Origin: Microbacterium sp. zg-Y1090
Lineage (GTDB): Bacteria > Actinomycetota > Actinomycetes > Actinomycetales > Microbacteriaceae
DNA: 64,000 nucleotides
Reading direction: 5' to 3'
NCBI RefSeq assembly: GCF_030246945.1
Contig: NZ_CP126742.1
Location: forward strand, 1,612,001 to 1,676,000
Shown here: one piece after another, positions 32,554 to 40,663 of the stretch
Layout of the letters: each line of letters begins with the position of its first letter
Position numbering within the stretch: position 1 is the stretch's first letter
Notes under the pieces: model-generated
Databases searched by the model: none
What the model saw: only the letters and a program-made list of their open reading frames with translations
What the model was told of the DNA's origin: nothing
Program-made: the position numbers and the translations under genes

Positions 32554-32653
32554 TTGTGTGTCAGGCGGTGCGGACGATGTCCCGCTCCCCGGGGAATCTC
32601 ACCGAGATGCGGTACCGGCGCCTCGTACCGTCTGAGTTCGTCAGGCGGGCCGG

Positions 32654-33157
32654 TCAGCCCACCTTGTGCAGCCAGACGACGGGCGCGTCGTCGCTCGCAT
32701 GCCGGAACGGCTCCAGCTCCTCATCCCACGCCGACCCGAGCGCCACCAGCAGCTCTCGCTGCAGTTCGACCGGATCGCCGCCGGCGACCTCCATCGCGTA
32801 GCGCACGCGGTCCTCGCCGATCACGATGTTGCCGGCGGTATCGGTCTGGGCGAAGTGGATGCCGAGGCCGGGCGTGTGCAACCACCGGCCGCCGTCGCTG
32901 CGGGGTGTGGGATCCTCGCTGACCTCGAACCGAAGATGCTCCCAGCCGCGGATCGCCGTCGCCAGCGCCGCTCCGGTGCCGGCGGGGGCTTCCCAGTAGA
33001 ACTCGGCGCGGCGCGTGCCCGAGAGCACGGGCTGCTCCGCCCACTCGAAGCTCACGGCGCGGCCGAGAACCCGACCGACCGCCCACTCCAGGTGCGGGCA
33101 CAACGCACGCGGCGCCGAGTGAACATAGATCACTCCGCGCGCTTGTGGTGTCGCCAT
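32654..33157 (-). CDS. DUF3145 domain-containing protein
   Basis: This 167-residue soluble protein belongs to a family confined to actinobacteria: GVIYVHSAPRALCPHLEWAVG, FYWEAPAGTGAALAT, GWEHLRFEVSEDPT, LGIHFAQTDTAGNIVIGEDRVR and a C-terminal WDEELEPFRHA..WLHKVG. Its function is unknown. Its fixed position next to the fab cluster in many Microbacteriaceae suggests a link to envelope or lipid growth, but this is only an inference from gene order. The ATG at 33157 is preceded by GGAGAG. About 95 nt downstream separate it from the fab terminator. Confidence 0.9.
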   Translation of the reverse strand: MATPQARGVIYVHSAPRALCPHLEWAVGRVLGRAVSFEWAEQPVLSGTRRAEFYWEAPAGTGAALATAIRGWEHLRFEVSEDPTPRSDGGRWLHTPGLGIHFAQTDTAGNIVIGEDRVRYAMEVAGGDPVELQRELLVALGSAWDEELEPFRHASDDAPVVWLHKVG

Positions 33158-33350
33158 GATCTCTCCTTCGTCAGGTACGTCTTCCCCTACGACCTGATGT
33201 GGAGCACGGCGGGCTATTCGCTTGTGTCGCCATTATCGCGGACGGGCGAGCGAAATCACAAGTGTGTAACTCCTGACCGCTTCGGCGCGCCGGCCGGCTC
33301 GATGTTCAGCGCTCCGGTGTGCAATGCCTGAGGGCACCGCAGGATTCTTG

Positions 33351-33424
33351 TAGGGCGGGTGGGACTTGAACCCACGATCGTCGGGTTATGAGCCCGCTGC
33401 CTTGACCAGCTTGGCCACCGCCCC
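33351..33424 (-). tRNA. tRNA with CAU anticodon (tRNA-Met, or Ile2)
   Basis: The 74-nt minus-strand cloverleaf has acceptor GGGGCGG/CCGCCCT with discriminator A, D-arm starting GCCAAGCTGGTCAAGGC, anticodon stem CGGG/CCCG with loop CTCATAA (anticodon CAT), and T-arm GTGGG TTCAAGT CCCAC. It lacks the initiator feature of three G-C pairs at the stem base. It is therefore elongator tRNA-Met, or tRNA-Ile2 whose C34 is changed to lysidine; sequence alone does not decide between them. Confidence 0.9.
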
Positions 33425-33452
33425 TCGCCCAACGAGCATATCGGGCGCTCGG

Positions 33453-34466
33453 TCAGGCCCGCGGATCCTCGTCGGCGCCGCTGTCGGCATCCTTCGAGCT
33501 GCCGCGCAGGAACGGCAGCTCCTGGCTCTCGGAGATCACCTGGGGATGGTAGCGAGCCAGCGTCATGACACCCCAGATCGCGATGGCACCGGCCATGGCG
33601 AACATGACGAAGCCCCAGACCGGCACCGCGGCGCCTTCACCCAGCACCAGCAGGCCGATCAGCACGGCGACCATCGGGTCGACCACGGTGAGGCCGGCGA
33701 TGACCAGGTCGGGCGGGCCCGACGAGTAGGCGGTCTGCACGAAGTAGGCGCCCAGAGCGGTGCCGGCGAGCAGGGCGGCGATGCACAGCACCGTGAGCCA
33801 CTCGAAGTCGCCGGACTGGATGCGCTTGATGACGATCTTCGCGAGTGTCGCCACGAAGCCGTAGACGATGCCGGCGGCGAGGATGTAGAAGAGGGCCCGG
33901 ATGCCGTGGCGGCGGCGCACCAGCAGCCACGACGCGACGAGCGCGGCCGCGACGACCGCGAGGATCACGAGCACGGTGATCAGCTGGCGGTTGGTCACGG
34001 TCTGCTCCACCGCGAACAGCGCCGCCACGATGACGAACCAGAAGATGCCGCCGACGCACGCGATGATCGCGAGCAGCGAGCGCCTCGTCGGTGCGTGACC
34101 GGTGTAGTGCGCGTTGAGCAGGGTCGTGATGACCAGCGCCACCGCGCCGAGGGGCTGCACGACGATGAGCGGGGCGAACGCGAGAGCGCCGAGCTGGCAG
34201 ACGATCGCCAGCCCGAGCATCAGCGTGCCGACCACCCACGACGGCCTCGCGAGCAGCTGACGCAGCTGCCCGCCCGTCAGGCCCGTCGACCCGTCGGTGC
34301 CGCTCAGCCGCTCGACCTTCGCCACGCCGCGGTGCTGGTACTGGGCACCGAACGACATGAAGACCGCGCCGGCCAACGCCAGCGGGATTCCCAACAACAG
34401 ACCCGGGTTCTGGAACGCGCCGACGAGCTGATCGCCGACGTCCCCGATACCCACCTCCCACATCAC
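33453..34466 (-). CDS. DMT-superfamily membrane protein (EamA/NIPA-like)
   Basis: This protein of about 337 residues has nine or ten transmembrane helices. A repeated EamA/Mg-transporter-like unit is visible: GIPLALAGAVFMSFGAQYQHRG with the first, WVVGTLMLGLAIVCQLGALAFAPLIVVQPLG, and later LVIAGLTVVDPMVAVLIGLLVLGEG. This is typical of the actinobacterial DMT family annotated as multidrug or magnesium transporters; the substrate is unknown. The start is GTG 34466 or the adjacent ATG 34463. TATCGT lies 7 nt before the GTG on the minus strand, suggesting a leaderless transcript. It shares a short divergent promoter region with def. Confidence 0.82.
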   Translation of the reverse strand: MMWEVGIGDVGDQLVGAFQNPGLLLGIPLALAGAVFMSFGAQYQHRGVAKVERLSGTDGSTGLTGGQLRQLLARPSWVVGTLMLGLAIVCQLGALAFAPLIVVQPLGAVALVITTLLNAHYTGHAPTRRSLLAIIACVGGIFWFVIVAALFAVEQTVTNRQLITVLVILAVVAAALVASWLLVRRRHGIRALFYILAAGIVYGFVATLAKIVIKRIQSGDFEWLTVLCIAALLAGTALGAYFVQTAYSSGPPDLVIAGLTVVDPMVAVLIGLLVLGEGAAVPVWGFVMFAMAGAIAIWGVMTLARYHPQVISESQELPFLRGSSKDADSGADEDPRA

Positions 34467-34496
34467 CCCTCGACGATAGCGCCATGGTCGGCTCGG

Positions 34497-34502
34497 TAGG
34501 CT
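34497..34502 (+). promoter_or_regulatory. -10 box of def, leaderless arrangement
   Basis: TAGGCT ends 6 nt before the def GTG, matching the spacing seen before ppgK. No ribosome-binding site is visible, so the mRNA probably starts at the start codon. Confidence 0.5.
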
Positions 34503-34508
34503 CAAGGC

Positions 34509-35075
34509 GTGGCTGTTCTACCGATTCGCATCATGGGCGATCCCGTCCTGCACTCCCCCGCCTCTCCCGTCGAGGAGATCACCGATGACGTCCGGCGCCT
34601 CGTCGCCGACATGTTCGAGACGATGGATGCCGCGCCCGGCGTCGGACTCGCCGCCCCACAGGTCGGCGTGGCGCTGCGCATCTACACCTACAACTACGAG
34701 GACGACGAGGGCCGCCCCTGGCGCGGCGTCATCATCAACCCTGAGCTCTGGATGCGCCCCCTCGAGCCCGGCTCCCCCGACCCGGACGCCGAGTCGGAAG
34801 GGTGTCTGTCCGTCCCCGGCGAGCGGTTCCCGCTCCGTCGCTCCGATGAGGTGCTCGTCACCGGAACCGATCTCGAGGGTGAGCCTGTGCGCATCCAGGT
34901 GGACGGCTGGCGCGCCCGGATCATGCAGCACGAGTTCGACCACCTCGACGGCATCCTCTATGTCGACCGCCTCGACGACGGCGACTGGAAGACCGTGCAG
35001 AAGATCGCCCGCAAGCGCGGGTGGGGTCGCCCCGGCGTCAGCTGGATGCCGGGCGTCGACAACCTCGACGCCTGA
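34509..35075 (+). CDS. def: Peptide deformylase
   Basis: This 188-residue metalloenzyme removes the formyl group from nascent peptides. The three signature motifs are present: GVGLAAPQVGV (motif 1), EGCLSVPGE (motif 2, with metal Cys) and QHEFDHLDG (motif 3, HExxH ligands). The GTG at 34509 gives MAVLPIRIMGDPVL, a normal N-terminus. It lies divergently from the DMT-family gene, with both -10 boxes in a 42-nt gap. Confidence 0.96.
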   Translation: MAVLPIRIMGDPVLHSPASPVEEITDDVRRLVADMFETMDAAPGVGLAAPQVGVALRIYTYNYEDDEGRPWRGVIINPELWMRPLEPGSPDPDAESEGCLSVPGERFPLRRSDEVLVTGTDLEGEPVRIQVDGWRARIMQHEFDHLDGILYVDRLDDGDWKTVQKIARKRGWGRPGVSWMPGVDNLDA

Positions 35076-35102
35076 CCCCTACCCTTCCGGACGGCGCGGA
35101 GC

Positions 35103-35132
35103 TATCGTTACTCGATAGATTTCCATCGTTAC
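35103..35132 (+). promoter_or_regulatory. Operator-like repeats before the DUF2975/XRE pair
   Basis: ATCGTTAC occurs at 35104-35111 and again at 35125-35132, exactly 21 bp apart (two helical turns). The first copy is also part of the inverted repeat TATCG-N5-CGATA (35103-35117). The block lies just before the GGAGG of the DUF2975 gene, so it is a likely binding site, possibly for the XRE protein encoded in the same operon. Confidence 0.45.
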
Positions 35133-35145
35133 GCGGAGGTGGATC

Positions 35146-35631
35146 ATGGGTGCGTTCGTGATCGGAGCACTTCGAGTGGTGCTGATGCTCGCGCTTGCCG
35201 GATCGCTGTTCGTGCAGGTCGTCATGGTGCCGCTGCTCTGGCGCGATCTCGCCGGGGCGCCCGAGGCCGCGCGGATCGCGGCGGTGGTGATCGTCGTGCT
35301 CGGCATCGCGACGCTGCAGATCTGCGCCGTGTGCATCTGGCGGCTGCTGACGATGGTGCGGCGGGGGTCGGTGTTCTCCCGGCGCGCCTTCCGCTACGTC
35401 GACGCCATGATCGTGGCCATTCTCGTGGGCGCGCTCCTGATCTTCTCCCTCGCGGTGCTGCTGGCACCGGGAAGCGTGGCGCCCGGCGTCGTCGGTCTCA
35501 TCTGCGGAGCCGCCCTGGTGGCGGCGGGTATGGCCCTGGTGGTCTTCGTGCTGCGGATGCTGCTGATCCAGGCCGTGGAGCGTGAGACCGAGGCGCGTCG
35601 GCTGCGCTCCGAGCTCAGCGAGGTGATCTGA
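35146..35631 (+). CDS. DUF2975 domain membrane protein
   Basis: This 161-residue integral membrane protein has four helices: VLMLALAGSLFVQVVMVPLLW, IAAVVIVVLGIATLQICAVCIW, AMIVAILVGALLIFSLAVLL and VVGLICGAALVAAGMALVVFVLRMLL. The segment RRGSVFSRRAFRYVDAM between helices 2 and 3 is the family hallmark. DUF2975 genes are typically paired with a small XRE/YozG-type regulator, as here; the TGA shares a base with the regulator's ATG. The role is unknown; envelope stress or signalling has been suggested only from this pairing. Confidence 0.88.
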   Translation: MGAFVIGALRVVLMLALAGSLFVQVVMVPLLWRDLAGAPEAARIAAVVIVVLGIATLQICAVCIWRLLTMVRRGSVFSRRAFRYVDAMIVAILVGALLIFSLAVLLAPGSVAPGVVGLICGAALVAAGMALVVFVLRMLLIQAVERETEARRLRSELSEVI

Positions 35632-35894
35632 TGCCCATCGTGGTGGACATCGACGTCATGCTCGCGCGGCGCAAGATGCCGGTGGCGGTGCTCGCAGAGC
35701 GGGTCGGCATCACTCCGGCGAACCTCGCCGTTCTGAAGAACGGGCGCGCTAAGGCCGTGCGCTTCACGACGCTCGAGGCACTGTGCGAGGTGCTCGACTG
35801 CCAGCCGGGTGACCTGCTGCGATGGGAGCCCGATACACCGCCCCTGACCTCCCGTCCGGAGCAGCCCGCGCGAGCCGCCGCCGAGCAGCGCTGA
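35631..35894 (+). CDS. XRE/YozG-type helix-turn-helix regulator
   Basis: This 87-residue DNA-binding protein starts PIVVDIDVMLARRKMPVAVLAERVGITPANLAVLKNGRAKAV, the HTH_26 (YozG) form in which the recognition helix is SNLSxLKNGKAKA-like. It ends in LEALCEVLDCQPGDLLRWEP. The C-terminal tail is low-complexity. It is coupled to the DUF2975 gene by a TGATG overlap. Probably represses or activates its own operon through the repeats at 35103-35132; this is inferred. Confidence 0.9.
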   Translation: MPIVVDIDVMLARRKMPVAVLAERVGITPANLAVLKNGRAKAVRFTTLEALCEVLDCQPGDLLRWEPDTPPLTSRPEQPARAAAEQR

Positions 35895-35982
35895 CTGCAC
35901 CATCAGACGTCGCGTCGCAACCCCCGTTCGTCGGGCGGCGTCGCTCGGTAGCGTGCTGGCACACCTACGCGAGGAGGGCGCC

Positions 35983-36948
35983 ATGACGCGCTTCGGATAC
36001 ACCCTGATGACGGAGCAGAGCGGGCCGCGGCAGCTGGTCGACTACGCGGTCAAGGCCGAGGCGGCCGGCTTCGACTTCGTCGTGTCCAGCGACCACTACT
36101 CGCCGTGGCTGACGGAGCAGGGGCACTCCCCCTACGCCTGGAGCGTGCTCGGGGCCGTCGCCTACGCCACGCATGACGTGGAGCTGATGACATACGTCAC
36201 GTGCCCGACCATGCGGTACCACCCCGCCGTCGTGGCGCAGAAGGCGGCAACCCTTCAGCTGCTGTCCGAGGGGCGGTTCACGCTGGGGCTCGGGTCGGGC
36301 GAGAACCTCAACGAGCACGTCGTCGGCGAAGGCTGGCCGGCGGTGCAGATGCGCCAGGACATGCTCGTCGAGGCCATCGAGATCATCCGGGCGCTGCACA
36401 CCGGGGATCTGGTCACCTACGACGGGCAGTACTTCCGCGTCGACTCGGCGCGCATCTGGGACTGCCCGGATGGCGGGGTGCCGATCGGCGTCGCGGTGTC
36501 GGGCGAGTCCTCGATCGAGCGGTTCGCCGGACTGGCCGACCATCTCATCGCGGTGGACCCGGAGCCGGAGCTGATCGAAGGGTGGGATGCCGCGCATCCG
36601 GCGTCGTCGCGCAAGATCGGTCAGATTCCGATCAGCTGGGATCCTGACCGCGACGCGGCCGTCGCGCGGGCGCATGAGCAGTTCCGCTGGTTCGCCGGCG
36701 GCTGGGCGGTGAACGCGGATCTGCCGACGCCGGCCGGGTTCGCCGCGGCATCCCAGTTCGTTCGTCCCGAGGACGTGGCGGAGTCCATCGCTGCCGGCCC
36801 CGACCTGGACGAGCTCGCCGAGAGCGTGCGCCCGTATCTCGACGCCGGGTTCACCGACGTAGCGATCGTGCAGGTGGGCGATGAGCAGCAGGACCGCTTC
36901 GTCACCGAGGTCGCCCAGCCGCTGCTGGAGAAGCTCCGCACCCTCTGA
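35983..36948 (+). CDS. LLM-class F420-dependent oxidoreductase (TIGR03557-like)
   Basis: This 321-residue (beta/alpha)8 luciferase-like protein shows FGYTLMTEQSGPRQLVDYAVKAEAAGFDFVVSSDHYSPW at the start, TCPTMRYHPAVVAQKAATL, GRFTLGLGSGENLNEHV and the late WFAGGWAVNADLPTP. These mark the F420-using group near glucose-6-phosphate dehydrogenase Fgd. The exact substrate is unknown. The ATG at 35983 has GAGGAGG upstream. It is a single-gene unit, followed by the 65-bp palindromic repeat in the gap before the convergent cupin gene. Confidence 0.9.
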   Translation: MTRFGYTLMTEQSGPRQLVDYAVKAEAAGFDFVVSSDHYSPWLTEQGHSPYAWSVLGAVAYATHDVELMTYVTCPTMRYHPAVVAQKAATLQLLSEGRFTLGLGSGENLNEHVVGEGWPAVQMRQDMLVEAIEIIRALHTGDLVTYDGQYFRVDSARIWDCPDGGVPIGVAVSGESSIERFAGLADHLIAVDPEPELIEGWDAAHPASSRKIGQIPISWDPDRDAAVARAHEQFRWFAGGWAVNADLPTPAGFAAASQFVRPEDVAESIAAGPDLDELAESVRPYLDAGFTDVAIVQVGDEQQDRFVTEVAQPLLEKLRTL

Positions 36949-36973
36949 CGCGGCTCCGTCGCGCCGAGCCCGT

Positions 36974-37038
36974 GAAACAGCATCTGGGCGCTGAGACGGT
37001 GGTCGTTTACCGCTGTCTCGGCCGTCAGATGCCGTCTC
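36974..37038. repeat. 65-bp palindromic dispersed repeat, copy 1
   Basis: The element starts GAAACAGCATCTGG and ends CGTCAGATGCCGTCTC. The two arms (29 nt each, 22 positions matching) surround a 7-nt centre. Copy 2 (46925-46989) has the same 65-nt length and the same core GTCTCGGCCGTCAG. Both lie in the gap between two convergent genes. It resembles REP/BIME-type elements and may also serve as a bidirectional terminator. Confidence 0.7.
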
Positions 37039-37123
37039 ATCGGCAGAGCGGTGGTCGAACCCGCGCGACCGGTGGCCTAAGCTAGGAGGTGAGGATCCCG
37101 CGTCATCTGCGCGGCCCTCAACC

Positions 37124-37158
37124 GAAGGCCAGGGCTTCCACCCCTGGCCTTCACCTTT
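37124..37158 (+). terminator. Intrinsic terminator, 3' end of a possible small RNA
   Basis: A perfect 11-bp stem (GAAGGCCAGGG / CCCTGGCCTTC) with a 7-nt loop is followed by ACCTTTTG. No plus-strand gene ends here. TAAGCT at 37078-37083 is a plausible -10 box, giving a transcript of about 65-70 nt. Confidence 0.65.
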
Positions 37159-37181
37159 TGCGGCACCGGTCGCGCAGCAGG

Positions 37182-37658
37182 CTAGGCGTGCTCGTCCTCG
37201 GCACTCGACGGGGGCTGCACCGTCCACGACGGCGGCTCGTCGGTCCCCGCCGCCTCGTCGCGCTCGGCATCCGCGTGGGTCGCCTGCACGATGCCGGCCG
37301 CGTGGTGCGACGGCGCGTACACCGTGTAGAGGCGCAACGGCTCATCGCCGGTGTTGATCACGTCGTGCCACGTTCCGGCAGGCACCTGGATGGACCACCC
37401 GTCCGCCACGTCGTGCTCGAAATCGAGCTGGTCCTTCGCGGGCCCCATCACGACTCTGCCACTGCCGGCATCGAGACGGAGGAACTGATCGGTGTCAGGG
37501 TGGGCCTCGAGCCCGATCGACTCACCGACGGGGATGGACATCAGGGTCACCTGCAGGTGCTTCCCGGTCCACGCCACCGTGCGGTAGTTCTCGTTCTGTC
37601 GGGTCGCCGATTCGATGTCGAAGGCGTTCGGCTTCGGGCCGTTGTCGCTGACAGACAT
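37182..37658 (-). CDS. Cupin-domain protein
   Basis: This 158-residue single-cupin protein carries the metal motif in the pattern G(X)5HxDxxxxL...E-like (GLEAHPDTDQFLRLDAGSGRVVMG) and the second motif VPAGTWHDVINTGDEPLRLYTVYAP. Both are characteristic of the small sugar-isomerase/epimerase-like cupins common in bacteria. The substrate is unknown. A C-terminal tail rich in Asp/Glu/Pro (about residues 130-158) is probably disordered. The ATG at 37658 has CAGGAGAC upstream. It is convergent with the F420 oxidoreductase and contains no signal peptide. Confidence 0.85.
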   Translation of the reverse strand: MSVSDNGPKPNAFDIESATRQNENYRTVAWTGKHLQVTLMSIPVGESIGLEAHPDTDQFLRLDAGSGRVVMGPAKDQLDFEHDVADGWSIQVPAGTWHDVINTGDEPLRLYTVYAPSHHAAGIVQATHADAERDEAAGTDEPPSWTVQPPSSAEDEHA

Positions 37659-37816
37659 TGTCGTGTCTCCTGCTCTCCGCATGCACCGCGCCGAATGGCG
37701 CGGGAGTGCCGATCATCGCAGGACACGCCGTCCACCGGAAGGGAGCGCGCGCGTCACCGAGCGGCACGACAGCGTGGCCGGGTGGATGTTCGCCACGTCA
37801 CGCCCGTCGCAAGAAG

Positions 37817-37844
37817 AAACTCCCTTGATGAATCAAGGGAGTTT
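37817..37844 (-). terminator. Terminator of tRNA-Asn
   Basis: A perfect 13-bp inverted repeat (AAACTCCCTTGAT / ATCAAGGGAGTTT) lies 13 nt past the tRNA 3' end on the minus strand, with GTTTC in its descending arm. Confidence 0.75.
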
Positions 37845-37857
37845 CGGAGCCTGATGG

Positions 37858-37930
37858 CTCCCCGGCTTGGACTCGAACCAAGAACCTATCGGTTAACAGC
37901 CGATTGCTCTGCCAATTGAGCTACCGAGGA
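37858..37930 (-). tRNA. tRNA-Asn (anticodon GTT)
   Basis: The 73-nt cloverleaf on the minus strand has acceptor TCCTCGG/CCGGGGA with discriminator G, D-arm GCTC...GAGC, anticodon stem ATCGG/CCGAT with loop CTGTTAA (anticodon GTT), and T-arm CTTGG TTCGAGT CCAAG. CCA is not encoded. Confidence 0.95.
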
Positions 37931-37993
37931 TCATGTCCGCCTTGCGGCGGGCAACTCGTCAATCCTAGCAAACCCGAAAGGGTGCTCGTGACC

Positions 37994-38773
37994 TCACGAC
38001 GCGACGAGATTGCGCGTGTCGTCGTCGCCCGGCGTCCACAGCAGACCCCGGGTGCCGTGGCCGGATGCCACCGTGTGACCGCCGCGCAGAACGAGCACAT
38101 CCGCGTCGAGTTCATCGGCGGCTGCGGCCTCGTTGGTCACGATCACCGTTGCCATGCCGTACTCGTGCCGGCGGCGCAGCACCGCGTCGCGCGCCGCGAC
38201 CCGCACCTCGACGTCCAGGTTCGCGTACGGCTCGTCGGCCACGAGCAGACGCGGGCGCAGCATGAGGGCGCGGGCCAGCGCCACACGCTGACGCATGCCG
38301 GCACTCAGCTCGTACGGGTACTTGTCGGCAGCACCGAGGGGCAGGTGCAGCTCGTCCAGGAGCGCCGCGACGCGCACCGCGAGGGCGCGGGCGTTCACCC
38401 GCCGGTCACGGCTGATCACCGGCTCCCCCACGACGTCGGCGACGGTCAGTCGGGCGGGGAGATCGGCGCCTGCGCGCTGCGGAAGATAGCCGGTGACGTA
38501 GGTGTGCACGCGGCGGCTGCGCCCCCGCTTCCCCGCCCGCACCCCCTCGACGACGGCACTGCCGCCGACGATCGTCAGCGTGCTGTCGCCGCGGCCGGCG
38601 AGCACCGCGGCGAGACTCGACTTGCCGGCTCCCGTGGGACCCATGACCGCGAGGGTGCCCGCCCGCGGCAGCGTGAAGGTGACGCCGTCGACCACGCGCT
38701 GCCCGGAGCCGCCATGGGCGATCGACAGGTCGTCGCACCGGATGGAGATGTCGTCGTCGGCGGCCGATGTCAT
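37994..38773 (-). CDS. ABC transporter ATP-binding protein without a nearby permease
   Basis: This 259-residue ATPase has Walker A GPTGAGKSSLA, Q-loop region GYLPQRAG, signature ELSAGMRQRVALARAL, Walker B RLLVADEPYANLD and H-loop VTNEAAA. It resembles the dipeptide/nickel-type (DppD/OppD-like) ATPases in its N-terminal half. No permease or binding protein is adjacent; it lies between tRNA-Asn and dnaG. It may therefore serve a transporter encoded elsewhere, or a soluble ABC function. The ATG at 38773 follows GGATGAACAC. It ends at 37994 and is followed by the tRNA-Asn gene in the same direction. Confidence 0.85.
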   Translation of the reverse strand: MTSAADDDISIRCDDLSIAHGGSGQRVVDGVTFTLPRAGTLAVMGPTGAGKSSLAAVLAGRGDSTLTIVGGSAVVEGVRAGKRGRSRRVHTYVTGYLPQRAGADLPARLTVADVVGEPVISRDRRVNARALAVRVAALLDELHLPLGAADKYPYELSAGMRQRVALARALMLRPRLLVADEPYANLDVEVRVAARDAVLRRRHEYGMATVIVTNEAAAADELDADVLVLRGGHTVASGHGTRGLLWTPGDDDTRNLVAS

Positions 38774-38806
38774 GTGTTCATCCTGCCCTGTTCCGCGACG
38801 GCGGGG

Positions 38807-40663
38807 CTACTCGGCGACGAGGCGCGCACGCTCGGCATCGAGCTCCCGCAACCGCAGTCGCACCGCCCGGCCGCCGTCGGAGTCGGGAGCCACCCGCTGG
38901 ATGTGCCCCAGCAGCTGGGTCTTCTCCCGCTCCACCGCGCGCAGTCGCAGTCTGCGGGCGAGGTCGGCGGTGGACGCCAGCGCGTCCGCCTCCGTGCGCG
39001 CGGGGAAATCCGCTGTGAGCAGCTCGGCCGCGAGAGTGCGGTACGGCTCCCGCACCGACTCCACCGCGGCAGCCGCCCACCCGATACGGGTGCGGTCCGG
39101 ATGCTCGGCAACGGCGCGGCGCACGGCCTCCAGCGCGGGATGGTGGAACGGCAGCGCCAACGCGGGGTCGAGCACCGCGGCATCCACCGCATGCCCGTAC
39201 TGCAACACCCCCATGATCGCGTCGCGCTCGAGGGCGACGTCGGCGGTGCGAGGAAGCCCGGCGAGGGTCACGCGCGGCATCGGCGCCTCGCCGTCGGCGG
39301 ACGGAGCGGCAACAGGTGCCGCCGGCGTCTCCGGATGCCGCTGCGCGCCGCTGCGCGCAGCACGCTCCACCGCGGGGGCCACCTCGGAGAGGTCCAGGCC
39401 CAGCTTGCGCGCCAGCACGCGTGTGTAGCCCGGGCGCAGGGCGGGGTCGCGGATGTCGGCGACGATCGGCGCGGCCGCGCGCAGCGCGCCGACACGTCCT
39501 TCGACGGTGGCCAGGTCGTAACCCGCCAGACGCTGCTCGATGACGAACTCGAACATCGGCGCCTTGGCCTCGAGCAGCGCACGCACCGCCCCGTCGCCGC
39601 GTTGCACCCGCAGGTCGCACGGGTCCAGACCGCCGGGGGCGACCGCGACGTAGGTCTGGGCGGAGAAGCGCTTCTCCTCCGAGAAGGCGCGCAGCGCCGC
39701 CTTCTGCCCGGCGGCATCCGGGTCGAACGTGAACACGACCTCGCCCGACACGTCGCTGTCGCCCATCACCCGGCGCAGCACCGTGATGTGGTCGGAGCCG
39801 AACGCGGTGCCGCAGGTCGCGATCGCGGTGGTCACCCCGGCGAGATGGCACGCCATGACGTCGGTGTAGCCCTCGACCACGACCACGCGGTGCTGGCGTG
39901 AGATGTCGCGCTTGGCGAGGTCGAGGCCGTAGAGCACCTGCGACTTCTTGTAGATGACCGTCTCGGGGGTGTTGAGGTATTTCGGCCCTTGATCGTCGTC
40001 GTAGAGCTTGCGGGCGCCGAACCCGATCACCTGCCCGGTGACGTCGCGGATGGGCCACACCAGTCGACCGCGGAACCGGTCGTAGACGCCGCGCTGCCCC
40101 TGCGACAGCAGTCCCGCCGCGACCTGCTCCTCGTCGCTGAACCCCTTCGCCTTGAGAGCGTCACGCAGGTGCGACCACCCCTTGGGCGCGTAGCCGACAC
40201 CGAAATGGGCTGCCGCGGCCGCGTCGAAGCCGCGGCCGCCCAGAAAGCTGCGGGCGGCCTCGGCCTCGGGGATGGACAGCTGCGAGCGGAACCACTCGGC
40301 CGCGGCGCTGTTGGCGGCGTAGAGGCGCGACCGGCCCGAGGTCTCGGGCGCTGCCGCGCCGTCTTCGTAGTGCAGCGGGTAGCCGAGCCGGCCGGCGAGG
40401 CGCTCGACCGCTTCGCTGAACGAGACGTGGTCCATTTGGCGCAGGAACGTATAGACGTCGCCCGACTCGCCGCAGCCGAAGCAGTGGTAGAAGCCGGCCT
40501 GCGCGCGCACGTTGAAGCTGGGGCTGCGCTCGTCGTGGAAGGGGCACAGGCCCTTGAGTGATCCGACGCCGGCAGGCTTGAGGGCGACCCGCTCGCCGAT
40601 CACGTCGGCGATGTTGGTACGGGCCTTCACCTCATCGACGTCGGCCTGGCGGATCCGTGCCAT
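38807..40663 (-). CDS. dnaG: DNA primase
   Basis: This 618-residue primase makes RNA primers at the replication fork. It has the N-terminal zinc finger ([13 protein letters not shown]...[11 protein letters not shown]), a Toprim domain with [17 protein letters not shown] and [13 protein letters not shown], and a C-terminal helicase-binding domain (about residues 440-618) with the low-complexity Ala/Pro stretch of actinobacterial DnaG. The start at 40663 shares a base with the dgt stop (TGATG), so the two are co-translated. The dusB-dgt-dnaG operon order is conserved in actinobacteria. Confidence 0.97.
   Translation of the reverse strand: MARIRQADVDEVKARTNIADVIGERVALKPAGVGSLKGLCPFHDERSPSFNVRAQAGFYHCFGCGESGDVYTFLRQMDHVSFSEAVERLAGRLGYPLHYEDGAAAPETSGRSRLYAANSAAAEWFRSQLSIPEAEAARSFLGGRGFDAAAAAHFGVGYAPKGWSHLRDALKAKGFSDEEQVAAGLLSQGQRGVYDRFRGRLVWPIRDVTGQVIGFGARKLYDDDQGPKYLNTPETVIYKKSQVLYGLDLAKRDISRQHRVVVVEGYTDVMACHLAGVTTAIATCGTAFGSDHITVLRRVMGDSDVSGEVVFTFDPDAAGQKAALRAFSEEKRFSAQTYVAVAPGGLDPCDLRVQRGDGAVRALLEAKAPMFEFVIEQRLAGYDLATVEGRVGALRAAAPIVADIRDPALRPGYTRVLARKLGLDLSEVAPAVERAARSGAQRHPETPAAPVAAPSADGEAPMPRVTLAGLPRTADVALERDAIMGVLQYGHAVDAAVLDPALALPFHHPALEAVRRAVAEHPDRTRIGWAAAAVESVREPYRTLAAELLTADFPARTEADALASTADLARRLRLRAVEREKTQLLGHIQRVAPDSDGGRAVRLRLRELDAERARLVAE

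Noticed and set aside
32560..32653. Open minus-strand stretch between DUF3145 and the fab terminator (reads ...RYRISVRFPGERDIVRTA)
   Set aside because: It looks protein-like but has no start codon or ribosome-binding site and is only about 30 codons; I see nothing to support a gene.
33351..33424. Calling the CAU-anticodon tRNA an initiator tRNA
   Set aside because: The anticodon stem lacks the three G-C pairs in a row at the loop side typical of initiators; only elongator Met or Ile2 remain.
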